Shown here in pieces: positions 8,624 through 16,033 of a stretch of DNA of 64,000 nucleotides. This stretch comes from Paenibacillus sp. 32352 (GTDB taxonomy: Bacteria > Bacillota > Bacilli > Paenibacillales > NBRC-103111), in NCBI RefSeq assembly GCF_002042965.1, contig NZ_MZNT01000013.1, positions 124,001 through 188,000 on the forward strand, in the 5' to 3' direction. Position numbers and translations under genes: made by a program. The notes beneath the pieces are model-generated. The model had not been told where the DNA came from and made no database searches. It saw only the letters and a program-made list of their open reading frames with translations. Within the stretch, counting starts at the first letter, position 1. Every line of letters starts with the position of its first letter.

Positions 8624-9760
8624 TTACCAGAACAGCTTCGTCTGTCCGCGCAGCTTCGCTAATGCCTCGACGAAATAGTAGTCGCCATAGATCAGGCCGA
8701 CGTCGATATTTTTGTTCGCAGGCCAATGCCCTGTGCCGTGAGGCAAAATCGCTTCATCGCTTGTATCCCAGATTGCATAGTGGTCTACTAACGATTTGAG
8801 AATCCGCTTCGCGGATGTCTCATATAGACGTCCTTCTTCAGCCGGAAGTGATTCTGCCAGCAGCAGCAAACCGCTTGCGGCAATCGCTGCCGCCGAGGAA
8901 TCTCTTGGAGCGCCTTCCTGTGTAGTCAGGCGGAAATCCCAGTATGGCACCAGATCTTCCGGAAGATTTGCGAGGAAGAAATGGGCTACCTTTTTACTAG
9001 CTTGCAAATAAGCATCGTTCCCGGTATAACGGTAGCAAAGAGCCAGACCGTACAAGGCCCAGGTTGTTCCTCTTGCCCACGCCGATTCAGGAGCAAAGCC
9101 TTGGCCGCCCAAGGCCCCGATACGCTCTCCTGTCTCCGGATCAAACTCCACAATGTGATACACCGAGCCGTCGGCACGGATAAATTCGCGCATCACCATA
9201 TGGGCATGAGCCTCGGCAATATGCTTGAATCTTGGGTCCCCGATTTGTTCTGAAGCCCAGAAAAGCAGGCTTAAGTTCATCATACAATCAATGATGGCCC
9301 AGCCGGTGTTTCCGTTAGCGCTCTCCCAGTTGCTTTGATTCCAGGCACGAATGAAGCTTCCCTTAAGGTTGAACCTCCCGGCCAGCCATGCCGCCACCTT
9401 CAACGCCCGCAGCTTAGAAGCTTCGTTGCCGGTTAGTTTATAGTTAGCAACTGAGGTTAAGCTCCACATGAAGCCTACATCATGATGCAACCGTGTGTAC
9501 TCATCGATGCATACATCCATCTTGCTCTCGCATTGCTCAGCCAGCTGCCTAAGCGCTTCATTGTTCGTATCGCGGTATAGAAGCCACAGCAGTCCCGGCC
9601 AGAAGCCGGAGGTCCAGCCCTGCGGGTCCGTACAGTCATATTTCCCTTCTTTGGATACGTGGGGGAACCCGGCTCCGATCGTCTTGCTCGTTTGCTCCAC
9701 CTTGGCGACAACCTTATTCCATGCTTCCTCCACCCACAAATCGTATGTAACCGCTGACAT
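8624..9760 (-). CDS. ugl: GH88 unsaturated glucuronyl hydrolase
   Basis: 378 residues, the usual size for GH88. It hydrolyses the 4,5-unsaturated uronic acid left at the non-reducing end of lyase products, using hydration of the double bond. Both acidic positions known from Bacillus sp. GL1 UGL (Asp88 and Asp149) appear with about the right spacing: Asp94 in L-H-H-D-V-G-F-M-W and Asp158 in A-I-I-D-C-M-M-N. G-W-T-S-G-F-W-P-G near residue 48 and the S-A-W-A-R-G-T-T-W segment near 225 also fit the six-hairpin barrel. No signal peptide, so cytoplasmic. ATG preceded by AAAGGAGAG. It sits between sulfatase and lipoprotein lyase genes, completing a lyase, desulfation and deuronidation pathway. Confidence 0.92.
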   Translation of the reverse strand: MSAVTYDLWVEEAWNKVVAKVEQTSKTIGAGFPHVSKEGKYDCTDPQGWTSGFWPGLLWLLYRDTNNEALRQLAEQCESKMDVCIDEYTRLHHDVGFMWSLTSVANYKLTGNEASKLRALKVAAWLAGRFNLKGSFIRAWNQSNWESANGNTGWAIIDCMMNLSLLFWASEQIGDPRFKHIAEAHAHMVMREFIRADGSVYHIVEFDPETGERIGALGGQGFAPESAWARGTTWALYGLALCYRYTGNDAYLQASKKVAHFFLANLPEDLVPYWDFRLTTQEGAPRDSSAAAIAASGLLLLAESLPAEEGRLYETSAKRILKSLVDHYAIWDTSDEAILPHGTGHWPANKNIDVGLIYGDYYFVEALAKLRGQTKLFW

Positions 9761-9820
9761 CGTATTCTCTCCTTTAGGTTCGATTCTTTGCAGATCGTTC
9801 TATATAGCCCATTCCAAGTC

Positions 9821-11278
9821 TTAAGCCTTAAATTCCGAATAATCGGCCAGGAAACAATCGTATAGGTCAGCCGGAAGCTCGAGCAGATCGTTGGTATCCC
9901 GCATATGCTGCCTCAAGCTGCCCAGCAGGCTTTCGATCCGGCTTCCGTACTCCTCGGACTGGAAGGCCAAGTTATTCATCTCCTGAGGATCGTTCTTCAC
10001 ATCGTACAGCTCCATGAAGCTCTCATCCTTGAACATATCAACGATTAACTTGTAGTCACCTTCCATCACACAGCGTTGAAAATTGCTGCGCGCCCCGTTC
10101 CCGTCAAACTGGATGAAAATCCGCTCCCGCTCCAGCTTCTCTTGTTCCCCTCGAATAAGAGGCATGAGGGATAAGCCCGATACCCCTTGAGGCTCCTCAA
10201 TTCCAAGAAAATCACATAAGGTCGGCAGCACATCGACACTGCTGACGAGCTCTTCAGAGCGTTCCATTGCGGGGGTAAACCCAGCCGGAAATTTAAAGTA
10301 TAACGGCGTTTTGACCGATTCCTCGTACATGCACATTTTTTGCCATAGCTTGTGGGAACCCAGCATCTCTCCATGATCACTTGCGAAAAGAATCAGCGTA
10401 TTATCGTACAGCCCCTGCTGCTTCAGCTCAGTGATCAGCTGTCCGACGCAATGATCGAGCAGCGCAACCAGCCCCAGATAAACCTTCCAGATTCGCTCCC
10501 ATTCCTCACGCGTATAAGGCGTGCCCAACACACCCGTCAAGTTGTACAGCTGAAGCGGAGATTGATTATCCGCCCATACACCGACGTTATCCGGCAGCTT
10601 CACCTCCTGAATCATGGAGTACCATGGATCAGGTATATCCAGCGGAGGGTGCGGCGCAAGGAACATCGCATTCAAAGCAAACGGCTTGCTGCGATCCCTA
10701 TTGCGAATCGCCTCCAAAGAATCATTTAGAATGAAGCCGTCATAAAAGAAATCCAGTTCCTCATCATACCTGCCTATCGTTGGAGTCGAATACTTGCGCT
10801 TCCTCGTAATTTTGCCGTAGGCAAGCTCCGGAACAAGCCCCTGAAATGCCGGTCCTCCCGGCTTTGTCTTGCCGTTCTTCTTGAGGAACGCCTCATAACG
10901 CTGCTCCAGCTGCAGCCAATGCGTCTTGCTGTCCTCACGGTGCTCCAGCTTAGGGGCGGTGAAGAGGTGCTGCTTCCCCGTATGCCAGCTGTCCCACTGC
11001 TGCTCCAGCAGCTCATACCAATGGGTATGCTCTTCCCGAACCATCCCATGCTGCTTCTCCTGCTCCGTCCACGGATTGATGAGCGAGCCTGTAACGTTGG
11101 GATATTTCCCCGTGAAAAAAGCCCCGCGAGCCGGGACGCAAAGCGGCGATGCGCAGTAAGCCCGGTCGAAAACGACGCTCTGTGCTTTCAGTTGGTTGAT
11201 ATGAGGCGTATGGGCTCCAAACGCATCCCAGCGCAGCTGGTCCGCCATAATAATGACTACATTCGGTTTATCGCTCAT
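9821..11278 (-). CDS. type I sulfatase (formylglycine-dependent)
   Basis: 485 residues from the ATG at 11278 (GGGGGG seven bases upstream). N-terminal metal-binding N-V-V-I-I-M-A-D-Q (Asp13) and the sulfatase signature C47-V-P-A-R51, where the cysteine is converted to formylglycine; the C-terminal half has F-A-S-D-H-G-E-M-L-G, a second metal motif. The sulfatase would remove sulfate esters from glycosaminoglycan fragments. There is no signal peptide, so desulfation would be intracellular, and a Cys-type signature implies an anaerobic-type or FGE-type maturation enzyme elsewhere; none is in this window. The start overlaps the end of the upstream lyase gene by 11 bp, so translation is probably coupled. 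Confidence 0.92.
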   Translation of the reverse strand: MSDKPNVVIIMADQLRWDAFGAHTPHINQLKAQSVVFDRAYCASPLCVPARGAFFTGKYPNVTGSLINPWTEQEKQHGMVREEHTHWYELLEQQWDSWHTGKQHLFTAPKLEHREDSKTHWLQLEQRYEAFLKKNGKTKPGGPAFQGLVPELAYGKITRKRKYSTPTIGRYDEELDFFYDGFILNDSLEAIRNRDRSKPFALNAMFLAPHPPLDIPDPWYSMIQEVKLPDNVGVWADNQSPLQLYNLTGVLGTPYTREEWERIWKVYLGLVALLDHCVGQLITELKQQGLYDNTLILFASDHGEMLGSHKLWQKMCMYEESVKTPLYFKFPAGFTPAMERSEELVSSVDVLPTLCDFLGIEEPQGVSGLSLMPLIRGEQEKLERERIFIQFDGNGARSNFQRCVMEGDYKLIVDMFKDESFMELYDVKNDPQEMNNLAFQSEEYGSRIESLLGSLRQHMRDTNDLLELPADLYDCFLADYSEFKA

Positions 11279-13556
11279 GCTTGCACCCCCCTGTTGATCC
11301 ATGGTTCGAGCCATTTAAGTGAATCAGCCTAAGTCGGCCCGCCGCTCCCTCACTCTGCCAATGCAAGACTCCAGCCTCTTCTGTTACTTCCGCTGTGAGC
11401 AATGTTCTCCATTCCGCACCTATTGCTCCCGCACATTCCTGTTCCACACTCCATTGCCCTGCTGCGAGATCAGCTGCGAAATAATGGAGGCTTCCGCCAA
11501 CGACCGTTCCTTCAGCAGTATCCGGAAGGATCACATCCTCCTGCAATCGCTGCCCGCTCCTGGAGAAAAGAGCGATCCAATCGTTTATTTTGATGCCGAC
11601 CACAGCCTCTCCATCGAGTCTCTGTGTCGGCAACGCTTCAGGACCATCTATATCCTTTACCTGCATAACATTTAAAAATAAGTCCTCTTCCGCAGGCACC
11701 TTCGGACTAACCTCGATTCGCCATTCGCCCTGCTCCTTCGTACCCGGAAAATCATTTACGTAGTTGGTGCCGAACACCCAATACTCTTTGCCCGGACCGC
11801 CGACCTTTTCGATGGTCTGGTTTTCCGCTGCAGGAAGCAGCGTATCGTTGATCAGCTGACCGTTATAACCATCCTCGCTGCGGGAAATAACGGTTCGGCT
11901 GCCCGCCGTCTGCGGCTCCTCAATGCTGTGCAGCAGCCAATATTTTGGAAAGTCCGGATTCGCCGATACGACGCGGTCAAACACGATCAATGCCGCCGGA
12001 TGCTCCGTATCCTGAAAATTCAGGAACAGAAAGGAACGCTGGAACTGCTTCATTTTGCTCGAGTAGGCTGCCGTTATGTCTCCTTTTAGATAGGAGTAGC
12101 TCGGCTTCATCGGGTCAGGACCTATTGCATGAGCAAGGACATCTGCGCGTTTGAAATCCTTATTCAGCAGATCGTCCAGCGTGAGAGGCGGACGCCCCTC
12201 ATTAGGCCAGCGCTGCCCGCCGTCGTTCACATTGGGCCATACCAGACCCCCATCCTTGACATACGGATACTGCTTCAGCTCATCCGGGTCGTAAACCAGC
12301 ATCGTGTTGTGCGCGATCGTTCTTTTGAAGTAGTACTTGTTATGCGGGGAATGATACTTCCCTGACGAACCCTTGTAGGAGCCTGAGTCAATAGCCAGAT
12401 TGCCCTTGTAGTAAATTTGGAACGCACCCGCATCCAAATGCTGATGGTTGTTGTATTGGTACATGCCCACCTTCATCTCGGCGACCACGACGTTCGAGTC
12501 CATTCCCGTCTCCCAGCCTGTACGCGCTACCATTACGCCGGTCGGTGCCCCGAAATAACGGGTGAGAGGCAGTTCGTCAAACGGCTTGGCTTCCACATTC
12601 GGATCGGCGAACAGGAAAGCGAATAAAACATCCTTATCCTGCAGCCTTCCTTCGTCCATCTGCTTCTGGGCTATGAAGTAAGGGTCCTTGTAGTAACCGC
12701 CCAAAATCCAATAAATGAAATGGAGCCTCGTATACTTCGTCTGCTTCTGCATAACCGGAGTCGTATCCCCGTCGCGAAGCAGCTTACCGTCTGGCCGGCG
12801 TGTATAAATCCACTGGTATCCGACCTCACGCTGCGAGGCGTCGTATACATTACCAAAGCCCATCCGGTCGAACATCCATGTAGGGAAGAGTTCCCCCTGG
12901 AACCGTACGCCGCCATAGCCGTCGCCTTGATGATGCCAGCCCGAAGGATAAAAGAAATTGCGAGCCGGAACCATCTGATGAAGAACCCTGCCTGCGGCTA
13001 AATCATACATTTCCGGCTCCTCGTCATAAATGGCGATGCCCGTACCCAGCATATCGCGCTGAATCATCCACTCGCAGCTGTGTCCTACGAACGCGCCCTC
13101 CTTAACCGGCGGATAGCCGCACTCCAGCAATCCTGCCAGCCGTTTGAAATGCCCGATAAAAAAGGTTCTTTCTTCATCCGTCACAAGATCGTAGCACCAA
13201 TCGTACACGATCGCCCCGGCCAGCATAAGCCGCCCAATTTCTCTGGAAATGTCCTGAAAGTTGGGGTTGAAGCTCTTCGTAATGCTGCTGAGCGCTAACT
13301 GCTTGGCTTTGAGACCGGCTTCCCGATCACCCTGCAGCAGATACAGAAGCGCATTGGCTTCGATAACGTACACGTCCCCGGGGCAATGCTCGGAGTTCGC
13401 CTCCTCTATACTGAACCTGCTGTACTGGACGAGCCGTTCCCACTCCTGCTTCAGCTCCGGCCTCGTCATCTTCTCCCTCAGCTCCGGCAGATGCTCCTTG
13501 CGCAAAAATAACCGCGGATGCTCCGGCGGCGGTGTTAATTCAGGTTTGGCAAACAT
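11268..13556 (-). CDS. heparinase II-like lyase (PL21 type), paralogue A
   Basis: 762 residues from the ATG at 13556, with AGGAGGT eight bases upstream; the longer open frame starts without a site. It retains His159, Glu162, Tyr214, N-H-Q-H at 370-373, Asp390 and His416, the same set and spacing seen in paralogue B and expected for PL21 heparinase II. Long stretches are identical between the two paralogues, most clearly around the zinc site and the D-D-L-L-N-K-D-F-K-R region; they differ more at the C terminus. First gene of the operon, so it is most exposed to the promoter and cre site at 13.64-13.73 kb. No export signal. Cleaves uronate-containing oligosaccharides by beta-elimination; the precise polymer is unknown. 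Confidence 0.9.
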   Translation of the reverse strand: MFAKPELTPPPEHPRLFLRKEHLPELREKMTRPELKQEWERLVQYSRFSIEEANSEHCPGDVYVIEANALLYLLQGDREAGLKAKQLALSSITKSFNPNFQDISREIGRLMLAGAIVYDWCYDLVTDEERTFFIGHFKRLAGLLECGYPPVKEGAFVGHSCEWMIQRDMLGTGIAIYDEEPEMYDLAAGRVLHQMVPARNFFYPSGWHHQGDGYGGVRFQGELFPTWMFDRMGFGNVYDASQREVGYQWIYTRRPDGKLLRDGDTTPVMQKQTKYTRLHFIYWILGGYYKDPYFIAQKQMDEGRLQDKDVLFAFLFADPNVEAKPFDELPLTRYFGAPTGVMVARTGWETGMDSNVVVAEMKVGMYQYNNHQHLDAGAFQIYYKGNLAIDSGSYKGSSGKYHSPHNKYYFKRTIAHNTMLVYDPDELKQYPYVKDGGLVWPNVNDGGQRWPNEGRPPLTLDDLLNKDFKRADVLAHAIGPDPMKPSYSYLKGDITAAYSSKMKQFQRSFLFLNFQDTEHPAALIVFDRVVSANPDFPKYWLLHSIEEPQTAGSRTVISRSEDGYNGQLINDTLLPAAENQTIEKVGGPGKEYWVFGTNYVNDFPGTKEQGEWRIEVSPKVPAEEDLFLNVMQVKDIDGPEALPTQRLDGEAVVGIKINDWIALFSRSGQRLQEDVILPDTAEGTVVGGSLHYFAADLAAGQWSVEQECAGAIGAEWRTLLTAEVTEEAGVLHWQSEGAAGRLRLIHLNGSNHGSTGGCKHER

Positions 13557-13640
13557 GGCAGCTGACCTCCTATCGCTATTCTGCTTAGGGTTTAATCGTT
13601 TCAATTCCTGGCAACACTATAGCCGCTTTGCGCCGCTAAT

Positions 13641-13654
13641 TGTAAACGTTATCA
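13641..13654 (-). promoter_or_regulatory. CcpA cre site
   Basis: TGTAAACGTTATCA matches the Bacillus consensus TGWAANCGNTNWCA at every defined position. It lies about 50 bp downstream of the predicted lyase-operon start point, a position where CcpA would block elongation when preferred sugars are present. Confidence 0.82.
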
Positions 13655-13702
13655 ATAATAAACTATGTAGATATCCCGACGGCTGCTTTACTTCTCCTCC
13701 TG

Positions 13703-13731
13703 ATCATACGTCCGCGCCAAACTTATGTCAA
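13703..13731 (-). promoter_or_regulatory. sigma-A promoter of the lyase operon
   Basis: On the minus strand, TTGACA (13731-13726), a 17-bp spacer, then TATGAT (13708-13703): a perfect -35 and a five-of-six -10. The transcript would begin near 13696 and carry a leader of about 140 nt that includes the cre site. Confidence 0.75.
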
Positions 13732-13852
13732 TAACTAAACTTAGATTAGATAAAATAATATAAAAACCTCTGCTTTTAGAGCGGGGTTTTCAATATTTAT
13801 GTAAAAAATTAAATTTTATCCCCTCAAGCTCCATTGCTAACTCGCGATAATT

Positions 13853-13873
13853 TTGATATGGTTACATTATCAA
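13853..13873 (+). promoter_or_regulatory. inverted repeat, candidate ROK operator
   Basis: TTGATA and TATCAA separated by nine bases, 36 bp upstream of the ROK start codon and overlapping a weak candidate promoter (TTGCTA-17-TATGGT). The position suggests autoregulation; the binding protein is inferred. Confidence 0.4.
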
Positions 13874-13908
13874 TATTGGAGACCGAAAATGAATGGCGAG
13901 GGAAAGCT

Positions 13909-15132
13909 ATGGATAACATTCGCAAAATTTGGGATCAAAAAGGAAGCAAAACCGCGATCCTTCAGATGCTGAGAGTGCACGGCCCGATGTCCCGAATCGA
14001 GCTGACTCAAATGACCGATCTGAGCCGTGCGACGATCTCTGTCACCATCAACGAGCTGATTGAGCTGGGACTCGTGCATGAAACCGTACTGCGCCAATCT
14101 ACCGGGGGAAGACCGGCCACGAATCTGGAGCTCGTCCCCTATTCCCATATGATACTAGGTGCCGACCTGAACCATCAGACATGGACGCTGGGCGCCTTCG
14201 ACCTGCTGGGCAACACCATCGAGAAGAAGCAGATCTCGTTCAGCCCGCTGACTCCGGAGGCTGCCGTGCAGGCCTTGGTCTGTGAAATCCCTGACTTTAT
14301 TAAGCAAATAGACAAAAGTCCAATCCCTTTGCTGGGCGTCGGCGTCCCTGGCCTTGTCGATACGCATAACGGTCTGCTGCGCAGCTCGGCCGTCATGGGA
14401 TGGCAGCAGGTGGAGCTCGGTTCGATGCTGGAAAAAGCGCTGGGCTGGCCGACGGTTGTGCTGAACCGCAGCCGGGCCCGCGGCTTGTCCGAATGCCGCT
14501 ACGGTGCGGGGAAAGACTACCAGCACATGATTTATATCGGAATCGATTCCGGCATCGGGGCCGGCATCTATGTCCACCGGGAGCTCATTCACGGAGCCTT
14601 GGGGGGCGCCGGTGAAATCGGCCATACGACGGTCGATGTCGACGGCCCGCTATGCCCTTGCGGCAACAACGGTTGCCTGCAAATGATGTCCGCCGCTCCA
14701 GCCATGGAGCTGGAAGCGCGCAAGCTGCTGCGGATGGGGACCCCTTCATCGCTTCATATGCAGCCGGGCTTTGATCTGCAGATGCTCAAGGCCGAGGATA
14801 TTTGCCATGCCGCCGAGCAAGGAGACGAGCTGGCTTCGCAAGTCGTTCATAATGCCGCCACCTATCTGGGCATTACGATGGCCAATCTGGTCAATCTGCT
14901 GAATCCGGAGGCTATTATTCTAGGAGGCTCTATACCTAAGGATTGCCCGTCCTATGTGCAAACGGCCGTGAAGGTGATGAGACAGCGCGCCATGGGGCAG
15001 CTATCCGCCTCTACAGTCGTCCATATCGGCGAGTTCAAGGAAATCGGCGGCGCGCTGGGAGCTGCCAATATGGCGCTGGACCGGCATATGTCGTTTGCCC
15101 ATTTTTCTCCGCAGTCCAGCATGGTGAAGTAA
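13909..15132 (+). CDS. ROK-family transcriptional regulator (NagC/XylR type)
   Basis: 407 residues from the ATG at 13909 (GAGGG seven bases upstream). An N-terminal winged helix-turn-helix (residues 12-62; M-S-R-I-E-L-T, S-R-A-T-I-S) is followed by the ROK fold with G-V-G-V-P-G-L-V, the D-S-G-I-G-A-G phosphate motif and the zinc motif G-H-T-T (His239) with C249-P-C251-G-N-N-G-C256. The segment that in ROK kinases reads N-D-A-N and carries the catalytic Asp reads N-R-S-R (186-189), so kinase activity is unlikely. It is divergent from the lyase operon and most probably its local repressor, released by an oligosaccharide or sugar ligand. A GC-rich hairpin follows the stop. Confidence 0.9.
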   Translation: MDNIRKIWDQKGSKTAILQMLRVHGPMSRIELTQMTDLSRATISVTINELIELGLVHETVLRQSTGGRPATNLELVPYSHMILGADLNHQTWTLGAFDLLGNTIEKKQISFSPLTPEAAVQALVCEIPDFIKQIDKSPIPLLGVGVPGLVDTHNGLLRSSAVMGWQQVELGSMLEKALGWPTVVLNRSRARGLSECRYGAGKDYQHMIYIGIDSGIGAGIYVHRELIHGALGGAGEIGHTTVDVDGPLCPCGNNGCLQMMSAAPAMELEARKLLRMGTPSSLHMQPGFDLQMLKAEDICHAAEQGDELASQVVHNAATYLGITMANLVNLLNPEAIILGGSIPKDCPSYVQTAVKVMRQRAMGQLSASTVVHIGEFKEIGGALGAANMALDRHMSFAHFSPQSSMVK

Positions 15133-15173
15133 AACTATTCCCGGCAGCGGCCGGGCTTCATAGGGAAGACTAA

Positions 15174-15201
15174 AGGGGGTGCTCACGATTGAGTACCCCC
15201 T
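15174..15201. terminator. hairpin between convergent genes
   Basis: AGGGGGTGCTC and GAGTACCCCCT pair with one mismatch around a six-base loop, between the ROK stop and the YheC/D stop. There is no clear T-run on either side, so termination is only probable. Confidence 0.5.
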
Positions 15202-15205
15202 CTAA

Positions 15206-15862
15206 TTAACGCGGCTGAGTATTGACCTCGAGCATCCAAATATTCCCCTGTCTATCGAGCCCATAATCGAACCCGAGCTTATCAATCCCCGGAAACGCTC
15301 TAGTCAGCGCCTCCATCCCCAGGTAGGAGAGCCTGTTCATCTCCTGCTTTTTGGCATGGGGAGAAATGGATAGCGAGCGGCGAAGAGCGTCATTTGCCCT
15401 TAACACCGTTCCGCCGCTGTGAATGTTTGTCACGAACAATCCAGGCTTAGCCAATCGGCCGACAATCGCTTTAGTAAACCATTTTCCGTGCCGCCGAAGC
15501 AGCTTCACCCGGTAATCTACGGGGCGGCCGGAAATACTCGCTAATACTAGGCCGCGCTGCACCAAGTAGGCTCTTTTTCGGCGCAGGCGTTCAACAAGGG
15601 CCAGCATCGTCCCGAAGCTCATCCTGCTCAAGATTTTTTCACGGTGATGAACCGTATAGCCCGACCTCAGCTTGGATATGAGAATGAGTCCATGTCCACC
15701 GAAGCCAATGCAAGGCTTCATAACCACCCGTCCGTACTGGTTCAGCATACGTACCAGCACCGCCCTGGAATACACCCTCGTTTCCGGAATGTGCTTCACA
15801 ATCTCGCGATGTCTAAGCAGTACATTCGTCTTCAGCCATTTGTTCGGAACCAATCTGGACAC
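15206..15862 (-). CDS. YheC/YheD family spore-coat-associated ATP-grasp protein
   Basis: About 218 residues. The sequence S-R-L-V-P-N-K-W-L-K-T opens the typical YheC/D segment, followed by V-V-M-K-P-C-I-G-F-G-G-H-G (ATP-grasp lysine and glycine loop), F-G-T-M, D-Y-R-V-K-L-L and the C-terminal metal site W-M-L-E-V-N-T-Q-P. Members are associated with the Bacillus spore coat; the reaction is unknown. I favour the GTG at 15862 with GGGGGG eight bases upstream; a TTG at 15889 with GAGGG is the alternative and would add nine residues. It is convergent with the ROK gene and probably unrelated to the lyase locus. Confidence 0.85.
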   Translation of the reverse strand: MSRLVPNKWLKTNVLLRHREIVKHIPETRVYSRAVLVRMLNQYGRVVMKPCIGFGGHGLILISKLRSGYTVHHREKILSRMSFGTMLALVERLRRKRAYLVQRGLVLASISGRPVDYRVKLLRRHGKWFTKAIVGRLAKPGLFVTNIHSGGTVLRANDALRRSLSISPHAKKQEMNRLSYLGMEALTRAFPGIDKLGFDYGLDRQGNIWMLEVNTQPR

Positions 15863-15987
15863 GGCCGAATCCCCCCTTGTTACTGGCAATTATCCCTCTA
15901 CCAGTACCATATGCATCCAAGCCAGACAACTCCTGTACCTTTGTCCGTCCATGACGTTTGAGGAGGGAACAGCAGCCGGCAAAGAGT

Positions 15988-16026
15988 AAAAGCCGTCCCT
16001 TGGGAGTATCCCAAAAGAACGGCTTT
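15988..16026 (-). terminator. terminator after the GAP1-like gene
   Basis: AAAAGCCGT and ACGGCTTT flank a GGGA/TCCC inner stem, 8 bp past the stop of the 16034-18958 gene. On the minus strand the stem is followed by a short T-run. It would end the long operon that begins at 30.7 kb. Confidence 0.65.
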
Positions 16027-16033
16027 CACGAAA

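Larger units (their letters stand above)
13557..13908. other. divergent control region between lyase operon and ROK gene
   Basis: 352 bp with no gene. From left to right it holds the cre site, the lyase-operon promoter, a CTAA/TTAG inverted repeat just upstream of that promoter's -35 box (13735-13749), a hairpin with flanking A and T runs (13762-13790) and a TTGATA-N9-TATCAA inverted repeat before the ROK start. Much of it is AT-rich compared with the coding flanks. Confidence 0.75.
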
